Positions 1 to 4,804 of a DNA stretch of 7,028 nt are shown here, piece after piece (positions within the stretch are counted from its first letter, which is position 1; each line of letters starts with the position of its first letter). The notes under the pieces were generated by a model. The model was not told where the DNA came from and did not search any database. It saw nothing but the letters and a program-made list of their open reading frames with translations. Origin of the DNA: Calditrichota bacterium (GTDB taxonomy: Bacteria; Electryoneota; RPQS01). The translations under genes were made by a program, and so were the position numbers. Location: NCBI GenBank assembly GCA_020057985.1, contig JAGVEU010000316.1:1-7028 (forward strand), in the 5' to 3' direction.

Positions 1-61
1 CCGAGCGATTACTAGCCAGTACCGTCCTCGGTGCTGGTCCGCAACCCGACCGGAATCTGAA
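1..61 (+). repeat. Dispersed 61-bp repeat, copy 1
   Basis: This block is identical over 61 bases to the reverse complement of 1800-1860, and over its first 57 bases it matches 157-213 with one mismatch (A49 versus G205). It starts at the first base of the window, exactly where the other two copies also begin, so the contig may have been cut at the repeat. It contains an imperfect stem: CCAGTACC (16-23) can pair with GGTGCTGG (30-37) through one G-T wobble around a 6-base loop. No open frame is shared between copies, so it is probably a non-coding dispersed repeat. Confidence 0.9.
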
Positions 62-156
62 TTCTGAACGGGAATTCGTGAATTAAAATTTCTCTCCGCC
101 TCCAGAGATGCGTCAAATCAATAGTGCTTCTCGAAAGTAGGTTGCGATGTTGCTCG
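62..156. other. Spacer between repeat copies 1 and 2, no gene seen
   Basis: This AT-richer stretch lies between two direct copies of the repeat. TAAAAT at 84-89 could act as a -10 element, but no convincing -35 box lies at the right distance upstream, so I do not call a promoter. Nothing else recognisable is present. Confidence 0.4.
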
Positions 157-213
157 CCGAGCGATTACTAGCCAGTACCGTCCTCGGTGCTGGTCCGCAA
201 CCCGGCCGGAATC
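157..213 (+). repeat. Dispersed 61-bp repeat, copy 2
   Basis: This copy matches 1-57 and the reverse complement of 1804-1860 at 56 of 57 positions, and similarity stops sharply after GGAATC. It lies 40 bp upstream of the TPR gene start and is in direct orientation to copy 1 and inverted to copy 3. Together with copy 3 it forms inverted flanks around the TPR gene. The 16-23/30-37 stem of copy 1 is conserved here at 172-179/186-193. Confidence 0.9.
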
Positions 214-236
214 CGTAATTGCAACGCACTTTCGGG

Positions 237-241
237 AAGGA
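237..241 (+). promoter_or_regulatory. Probable ribosome binding site of the TPR gene
   Basis: AAGGA lies 12 bases before the ATG at 254, a little farther than the usual spacing. It is the only purine-rich SD-like match near the start and favours 254 over the next in-frame ATG at 275. Confidence 0.45.
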
Positions 242-253
242 CTATACAACCTT

Positions 254-1648
254 ATGAAAAAAAATCAAATTCCCATGCTCGTGGCAATTCCCGCTTTACT
301 GCTGGGAATCTTTGCGCTCTTAAGCGAGTCGTACAAGACATTTTTCGTAGCGCTGGCAGTTTCGCTCATGCTCTTCGGGTGGAACCGCATGAAGTCGCGG
401 CAGTCAACGGGGAAGATTGTTGAAACCGTCCAGACCACCGGTGAAGGGATACACGACCAACTCAAAGAGATCAAAGCGGGGATTGCAGCTCTGAGCGACC
501 CCTACGGCCCCGACGATGTGCTCGCCGCTATCGGCAAGAGCGGCAGAGAAGCACAGTCCGCTGTTCGCGAAAAAGTTCTCGCGGCGGATCAAGCTTACAA
601 TGAAAATCGTTATGCCGATGCCGAGCGCGCTTATACAACATTGATTGACCTCTTCAGCGATGTGCCGATCCTCTATTTCAATCGCGGAGTGTCCCGCGCG
701 TTTTCCAATCGTAATCAGGAAGCCTTCAACGATTTTGATCAAGCGATTCAACTCGGTCTTCTTGATGCAGCAGCGCTCTACAACAAGGGTGTGAGCCTTG
801 GAGCTTTGGGCCGCCGCGAGGAGGCGATTCTGGCCTATGACGCCGCACTCAAGATCAAACCGGACTTCCACGAAACGCTCTACAACAAGGGAGTGAGCCT
901 TGCTGACTTAGACCGCCGCGAGGAGGCGATTCTGGCCTATGACGCCGCGCTCAAGATCAAACCGGACTATTACCAAGCACTCTACAACAAGGGCGTGTGC
1001 CTTGCTGACTTAGGCCGCCACGAGGAGGCGATTCTGGCCTTTGACGTCGCACTCAAGATCAAACCGGACTATCACGAAGCGCTCAACAACAAGGGTGTGA
1101 GCCTTGCTGCTTTAGGCCGACACGAGGAGGCGATTCTGGCCTTTGACGCCGCGCTCAAGATCAAACCGGACTTGCACGAAGCGCTCTACAACAAGGGCAA
1201 TAGCCTTGCCGCTTTAGGCCGCCGCGAGGAGGCGATTCTGGCCTATAACGCCGCGCTTAAGATCAAACCGGACTACCACGAAGCGCTCTACAACAAGGGC
1301 AATAGCCTTCATGCTTTAGGCCGCCGCGAGGAGGCGATTCTGGCCTTTGACGCCGCGCTCAAGATCAAATCGGACTACCACGACGCGCTCACCAACAAGG
1401 GTGCGAGCCTTCATTATTTAGGCCGCCGCGAGGAGGCGATTCTGGCCTTTGACGCCGCGCTCAAGATCAAACCGGACTTCCACAAAACGCTCCACAACAA
1501 GGGTGCGAGCCTTGCTGACTTAGGGCGGTGGGATGAGGCGGAACAAGCAGCGATGCAAGCAATCGAGTTGCAGAGAAGAGTGGGTGCATCAACAGAGAAT
1601 ACGGAGAAATTGTTGGAGGATATTCGTGTGAATCGGGGGACGAAGTGA
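254..1648 (+). CDS. Membrane-anchored tetratricopeptide (TPR) repeat protein
   Basis: The 464-residue product starts with two hydrophobic segments (about residues 7-24 and 29-44) joined by a very short loop. Positive residues flank both (MKK before, RMKSR after), which predicts a membrane hairpin with both ends in the cytoplasm. A polar, possibly helical linker (about 50-106) follows. Residues 107-446 are ten in-phase 34-residue TPR units: two diverged (107-140, 141-174), seven nearly identical (175-412, consensus LYNKGVSLADLGRREEAILA...) and one degenerate (413-446). A short charged tail ends the protein. TPR arrays are protein-interaction scaffolds, so a cytoplasmic docking role at the membrane is inferred; the partner is unknown. 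No enzymatic domain is visible. The gene stands alone, about 490 bp from the next gene and bracketed by inverted 57-61 bp repeats. The number of repeats may differ between strains or be mis-assembled because the units are so alike. Confidence 0.9.
   Translation: MKKNQIPMLVAIPALLLGIFALLSESYKTFFVALAVSLMLFGWNRMKSRQSTGKIVETVQTTGEGIHDQLKEIKAGIAALSDPYGPDDVLAAIGKSGREAQSAVREKVLAADQAYNENRYADAERAYTTLIDLFSDVPILYFNRGVSRAFSNRNQEAFNDFDQAIQLGLLDAAALYNKGVSLGALGRREEAILAYDAALKIKPDFHETLYNKGVSLADLDRREEAILAYDAALKIKPDYYQALYNKGVCLADLGRHEEAILAFDVALKIKPDYHEALNNKGVSLAALGRHEEAILAFDAALKIKPDLHEALYNKGNSLAALGRREEAILAYNAALKIKPDYHEALYNKGNSLHALGRREEAILAFDAALKIKSDYHDALTNKGASLHYLGRREEAILAFDAALKIKPDFHKTLHNKGASLADLGRWDEAEQAAMQAIELQRRVGASTENTEKLLEDIRVNRGTK
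776..1591 (+). repeat. Tandem 102-bp coding repeat (7 near-identical units plus 1 degenerate)
   Basis: Units begin at 776, 878, 980, 1082, 1184, 1286 and 1388; the degenerate unit is 1490-1591. Each encodes one 34-residue TPR. A 20-base core, CGAGGAGGCGATTCTGGCCT, is identical in all seven main units. By hand count units 5 and 6 differ at 8 of 102 bases. The shared synonymous codons show recent duplication or gene conversion rather than protein-level convergence. Confidence 0.95.
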
Positions 1649-1703
1649 AGCGCAATGCATCCTGCGCGATGGAAGACCCCGATTCCGACGGGGAACCGCA
1701 GAC

Positions 1704-1723
1704 GGGCGCAGCAAGCGGCGCCC
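1704..1723. repeat. GC-rich inverted repeat (hairpin)
   Basis: GGGCGC (1704-1709) and GCGCCC (1718-1723) form a perfect 6-bp stem around an 8-base loop, about 55 bp after the TPR stop codon. No T-run follows, so it is not a standard intrinsic terminator. It could be a dispersed repeat or an RNA 3' end structure. Confidence 0.5.
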
Positions 1724-1799
1724 CTACACCCCGCTTGGCGAATCAGAGCGATCCTTCACTGTGTTCAGGATGACAGCGAGGGCATTCATCCTCCATCGG

Positions 1800-1860
1800 T
1801 TCAGATTCCGGTCGGGTTGCGGACCAGCACCGAGGACGGTACTGGCTAGTAATCGCTCGG
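1800..1860 (-). repeat. Dispersed 61-bp repeat, copy 3 (inverted)
   Basis: The reverse complement is identical to 1-61 over all 61 bases and to 157-213 at 56 of 57. It lies about 150 bp downstream of the TPR gene, inverted relative to copy 2, so the gene sits between inverted copies. The flanks outside copies 2 and 3 show no short target-site duplication. Confidence 0.92.
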
Positions 1861-1910
1861 TGGAAGAGGATCGGCTGCAAGCAGACCGCCGCCGCATCCC
1901 TGTTTCCAAC

Positions 1911-1930
1911 TCCTTTGTTTTAGCAAAGGA
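1911..1930. repeat. Perfect 7-bp hairpin
   Basis: TCCTTTG (1911-1917) pairs with CAAAGGA (1924-1930) around the loop TTTTAG. There is no T-tract on either side that would make it a convincing terminator. It is part of the palindrome cluster between the TPR gene and cstA. Confidence 0.5.
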
Positions 1931-1992
1931 TCTGTTCGGCGACACTGATTCCAGAATATCTTCCGGCATTGAGTAATTATTACGATCTTCTC

Positions 1993-2014
1993 TCCCCCTA
2001 CTTTAGTAGGGGGA
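1993..2014. repeat. C-rich/G-rich 9-bp hairpin element
   Basis: TCCCCCTAC (1993-2001) and GTAGGGGGA (2006-2014) form a perfect 9-bp stem with loop TTTA, followed by TTAAGGGGGT. Elements of this look (C-rich stem followed by TTAAGGGGG) are common dispersed repeats in environmental bacterial genomes, as far as I recall. It lies about 130 bp upstream of cstA and could also influence the leader transcript. Confidence 0.6.
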
Positions 2015-2141
2015 TTAAGGGGGTCAGCGTCGGTCGAATGCAAGTGCTCTGCTGAGAAACATCGAAGCACAACCACGAACTGAATCGAAAACCGCTTCCA
2101 CTGGATCATATTATGTCATCACCCGCAACCGGAATTTTCCA

Positions 2142-3905
2142 ATGAATGTTCTCCTGTTTCTGCTACTTGCAGCCGTCGCTTTCTGGCTTGCCAGTCGCTT
2201 CTATGCCCGGTACATTGCAAAATCACTGGGCGAGGATCCAAAGACGGTGACGCCCGCAGTTCAATTCAATGATGGACGCGACTACGTGCCGACCAAACGA
2301 TTTGTAGTCTTTGCCCATCACTTTTCTGCAATCGCGGGAGCCGGGCCGATCTTGGGGCCGACAATGGCGATCCTCTATGGCTTTGTTCCGGCGTGGTTAT
2401 GGGTTGTCTTTGGCGGTATTTTCATCGGCGCTGTGCATGATTTCACTTCTCTGTTTATCAGCATGAGAGAGGGCGGAAAATCCATGGCGGAAGTTGCGCG
2501 GAAAACATTGGGCAGAACTGGCTTCAATCTCTTCATCGTCTTTACGATTGTGATGCTGGTTCTCGTGAACTCGGCCTTCCTGAGTGCGACGGCTATTTCA
2601 CTCACCTCACTCTGGCCCATCAGCAAGATTGCAGTAGCCGGCGGAGGGTCATTTCTGAAAACGGTGGTCAAAGACGGAGTCGAGTATGGCCGCATCGGTG
2701 GAATTGCCTCGACGTCTGTGATTTTCATTACGCTGTGTTCGCCGCTGATCGGCTGGCTTCTGCACCGCAAGGGAATAAAGACGCTGCTTGCCTATGGCCT
2801 TGCATCCGTGATTTGCATCGTATCCGTTTTGCTGGGCATCGCCTTTCCGGTTAGTCTCGCTCCTGAGGTGTGGATGGTGATCATATCCGTCTACGTCCTA
2901 TTTGCCGCCGGCGCGCCGGTGTGGCTCATTCTGCAACCGCGGGACTTTATCAACGTGCAAATACTCTATGGCGGTATTGTGCTGATGATGATCTCGCTTT
3001 TCACTGCGGGATTTGGAGGTCTCACGGTTTCCATTCCGAGCTTCAATCTTCAGGAAGGCGTGCAAAGTCTCGGGTTCATCTGGCCGATGATGTTCATTAC
3101 CATCGCCTGCGGAGCTATATCAGGCTTCCATTCACTGGTTGCGGGTGGGACAACCGGTAAGCAGCTTTGCAACGAAACCGACGCCCGCAAGGTGGGCTTC
3201 AACGCAATGCTGCTGGAATCCCTGCTGGCCGTCTGTGTGCTGCTGACCATTGGTGCTGCAATGAGTTTTTCGGACTACAAGTCCATTGTTTGGCCGTCCG
3301 ATCCGACACTCAAGTCTAATCCGATTCTCGGGTTTTCCCTTGCCGCCGGTCAGCTCTTCCACCTCGGAGTTGGGATTCCCGTCACACTCGGAACGATTTT
3401 TGGAATTCTCTTGGTAGAGGGATTTGTGATAACCACGCTCGACGCTTCCGTCCGATTGAATCGCTACCTCTTCGAGGAGTTGTGGACGATCCTCTTCAAA
3501 AATCCGCCTAAGATTCTTCGGCACTACTGGTTCAACTCCGGTCTATCCGTTGTGCTCATGGGTCTGCTGGCCTATGGCAATGCCTTTAGCGCACTGTGGC
3601 CGATCTTCGGCACGGGTAATCAACTACTTGCAGCTTTGGGTTTGCTGGCCGTGTCCAGTTGGTTGCTGCTGCGGAAGAAACGGTTTTCGTACACGCTGAT
3701 TCCGGCGATCTTCATGATTCTGACTACAGTGGCTTCGCTGGTCATTCTCCTCGTAAGCTACATTAAGAAGGGTAACATTCTCTTAATCGCTACGGACATA
3801 TTGCTCCTTGTGCTTGCCACGGGAGTGGTCTTGCTTGTCATCAAGACGTTTTTCAGACGAACCGAATCTGAGCTACCGGCTGCTTCGGTTCGTCAACAAG
3901 CATAG
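2142..3905 (+). CDS. cstA: Carbon starvation protein CstA-family transporter
   Basis: This 587-residue, strongly hydrophobic inner-membrane protein belongs to the CstA family. Characterised members (CstA, BtsT/YjiY) take up peptides and/or pyruvate, probably with protons, during carbon limitation. Family signatures are clear: DYVPTKRFVVFAHHFSAIAG (47-66) followed by GPILGPTMA (68-76), a Q-P-R-D loop (265-268), ACGAISGFHSLVAGGTTGKQ (322-341), TTLDASVRLNRY (431-442) and ALWPIFGTGNQLLAA (484-498). I see roughly 13-16 hydrophobic segments along its length. It is shorter than the roughly 700-residue E. coli proteins and fits the shorter subgroup seen in many other bacteria. The ATG at 2142 has a weak GGA (2131-2133) 8 bases upstream and gives the expected N-terminal membrane helix. 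It heads a four-gene same-strand cluster. The substrate (peptide or pyruvate) cannot be told from sequence. Confidence 0.96.
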   Translation: MNVLLFLLLAAVAFWLASRFYARYIAKSLGEDPKTVTPAVQFNDGRDYVPTKRFVVFAHHFSAIAGAGPILGPTMAILYGFVPAWLWVVFGGIFIGAVHDFTSLFISMREGGKSMAEVARKTLGRTGFNLFIVFTIVMLVLVNSAFLSATAISLTSLWPISKIAVAGGGSFLKTVVKDGVEYGRIGGIASTSVIFITLCSPLIGWLLHRKGIKTLLAYGLASVICIVSVLLGIAFPVSLAPEVWMVIISVYVLFAAGAPVWLILQPRDFINVQILYGGIVLMMISLFTAGFGGLTVSIPSFNLQEGVQSLGFIWPMMFITIACGAISGFHSLVAGGTTGKQLCNETDARKVGFNAMLLESLLAVCVLLTIGAAMSFSDYKSIVWPSDPTLKSNPILGFSLAAGQLFHLGVGIPVTLGTIFGILLVEGFVITTLDASVRLNRYLFEELWTILFKNPPKILRHYWFNSGLSVVLMGLLAYGNAFSALWPIFGTGNQLLAALGLLAVSSWLLLRKKRFSYTLIPAIFMILTTVASLVILLVSYIKKGNILLIATDILLLVLATGVVLLVIKTFFRRTESELPAASVRQQA

Positions 3906-3907
3906 GA
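3904..3907 (+). promoter_or_regulatory. Ribosome binding site of the PAS gene, inside the cstA stop
   Basis: AGGA overlaps the cstA stop codon TAG (3903-3905) and lies 8 bases before ATG 3916. This spacing selects 3916 as the start over the in-frame ATG at 3808, which lies inside cstA, and suggests coupled translation. Confidence 0.7.
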
Positions 3908-3915
3908 ATAACGCA

Positions 3916-4263
3916 ATGAAAGATCATGAGTGGACAAAAGAACTTCCGGTTTCGATTACTGTGTGTGACCGAGACGGCATCATTATCGAGATGAACGACC
4001 GAGCCGTCAGGACTTTCGAGAAGGATGGAGGTAGAGCCCTGATAGGCACCAACGTGCTTGACTGCCATCCTGAACCGTCTCGCACTCAGTTGTCGAACAT
4101 GTTGATCCAACAGACTGCGAACACCTACACCATCGAAAAGAGCGGAGTTAAAAAGTTGATTCATCAGGTTCCGTGGTACAAAGATTCGATCTACGCAGGC
4201 TTTGTGGAATTCGCGATAGAGCTTCCGGCTACGCTGCCACATTTTATTAGACAGAGCCAATGA
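3916..4263 (+). CDS. Small stand-alone PAS-domain protein
   Basis: The 115-residue product is essentially one PAS domain: PVSITVCDRDGIIIEMNDRA (11-30) is the typical first strands and helix, GTNVLDCHPEP (44-54) follows, and PWYKDSIYAGFVEFAIELP (86-104) is the C-terminal beta hairpin. The Cys-His-Pro motif (C50-H51-P52) resembles the PAS domain found in DUF438/hemerythrin-type proteins (PAS_10-like). No kinase, cyclase, HTH or membrane segment is attached, so it is a cytoplasmic sensor or ligand-binding module that must signal through a partner. The ligand is unknown. The start at 3916 has AGGA 8 bases upstream, 10 bp after cstA; a longer frame from 3808 would add 36 residues that do not look like PAS. 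Its stop overlaps the next start (ATGA, 4260-4263), so it is probably coupled to the flavin-reductase-like gene. PAS assignment is firm, function unknown. Confidence 0.88.
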   Translation: MKDHEWTKELPVSITVCDRDGIIIEMNDRAVRTFEKDGGRALIGTNVLDCHPEPSRTQLSNMLIQQTANTYTIEKSGVKKLIHQVPWYKDSIYAGFVEFAIELPATLPHFIRQSQ

Positions 4264-4787
4264 AAATTCAAATCCCGCCCTTTGTGCATTCCTATCCCGC
4301 GCCGGCTGTACTGGTGGGTTGCGGGACACTCGAACATCCTAACCTGATCACGGTTTCCTGGTTTGGAACCGCTGCCTCTGACCCGCCGACGGTCAGCCTG
4401 TCCATTCGTAAATCACGGCACAGCCATCGGCTTGTGTTGGCTAACAACGAATTTACGGTGAACATCCCACGAATCGCCGATCTGGAAGCGGTCAAGTATT
4501 GCGGAGTGAGATCCGGCAAGGAGTGCAACAAGTTTGCTGAGCTTGGCTTCATTCCCGTGCCGTGCCCGCCGTTAAATGAGGCTCCCATGATTGATGAATG
4601 CTTCTTTGCCTTGGGCTGTCGCGTCATTCAGGTACTCGAATTAGGTTCACATGACATGTTTGTTGCGGAAGTGGTCAGCGCCTATTGCAACGAAGCAGAT
4701 CTTCGACCTGAAAAGCCGGATCCCCACGCTGAAGAGCAAGTGGTTTTTCTGGATGGGAAATACTGGCGGTTGATGCCCGCTTATTAG
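4260..4787 (+). CDS. Flavin reductase-like (FMN-binding split-barrel) protein
   Basis: The 175-residue protein fits the flavin reductase-like domain family (FMN-binding split barrel, including flavoredoxin-type proteins). It carries the family core PNLITVSWFGTAASDPPTVS (27-46), then SHRLVLANNEFTVNIP (55-70), CGVRSGKECNKFAELGF (81-97) and the late strand GSHDMFVAEVV (129-139). Members bind FMN and either reduce free flavin with NAD(P)H or act as electron carriers. Which applies here, and the electron partner, cannot be read from sequence. No signal peptide or membrane segment is seen, so it is cytoplasmic. Length is normal for the compact members. It has no strong SD of its own; the ATGA overlap with the PAS gene suggests translational coupling. 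Two of its five cysteines (C81, C89) lie in the SGKE segment; I attach no function to them. Confidence 0.9.
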   Translation: MKIQIPPFVHSYPAPAVLVGCGTLEHPNLITVSWFGTAASDPPTVSLSIRKSRHSHRLVLANNEFTVNIPRIADLEAVKYCGVRSGKECNKFAELGFIPVPCPPLNEAPMIDECFFALGCRVIQVLELGSHDMFVAEVVSAYCNEADLRPEKPDPHAEEQVVFLDGKYWRLMPAY

Positions 4788-4804
4788 CGAAGTCTCGCGC
4801 TTTC

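Larger units (their letters stand above)
1649..2141. other. Non-coding, palindrome-rich gap between the TPR gene and cstA
   Basis: About 490 bp without a credible gene. In order it holds a GGGCGC/GCGCCC hairpin (1704-1723), an ATCCT/AGGAT inverted repeat (in about 1751-1772) of a kind often seen in dispersed repeats, copy 3 of the 61-bp repeat (1800-1860), TCGGCTGCAAGCAG (1871-1884) that recurs at the window end, a TCCTTTG/CAAAGGA hairpin (1911-1930), the palindrome GTAATTATTAC (1973-1983) and a TCCCCCTAC/GTAGGGGGA hairpin (1993-2014). Several ATG-started frames cross it on both strands, but they run through the palindromes and resemble no protein I know. The promoter of cstA should lie near its right end; TATTAT at 2109-2114 is a possible -10 element but has no good -35. 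Confidence 0.7.

Noticed and set aside
243..248. TATACA as a -10 promoter element
   Set aside because: It lies 5 bases before the ATG, so transcription would start inside the gene; no suitable -35 box is present.
404..871. 155-residue open frame on the - strand
   Set aside because: It is antisense to the TPR gene, has no recognisable domain, and is explained by the codon bias of the real gene.
776..1591. CRISPR-like array
   Set aside because: The 102-bp units are contiguous and in frame, encode TPR helices, and have no unique spacers.
1845..1856. GCTAGTAATCGC, which resembles a conserved 16S rRNA segment
   Set aside because: Only about 12 bases match; the flanks do not follow 16S rRNA, and the sequence is part of the dispersed 61-bp repeat.
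157..1860. Insertion sequence or composite transposon with the 61-bp repeats as ends
   Set aside because: There is no transposase or integrase gene between the repeats and no short direct duplication outside them, and a third copy lies outside the unit.
1655..2109. Several 60-90 residue open frames on both strands between the TPR gene and cstA
   Set aside because: They run through the 61-bp repeat and the palindromes, overlap each other, and show no protein family resemblance.
2113..2145. Ten-codon leader frame whose stop overlaps the cstA start (ATGA)
   Set aside because: It has no clear ribosome binding site and no codon runs suggesting attenuation; a frame this short is expected by chance.
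3808..3915. Longer start for the PAS protein, inside cstA
   Set aside because: It would overlap cstA by about 100 bases and add 36 residues unlike a PAS domain; ATG 3916 has a well-spaced AGGA.
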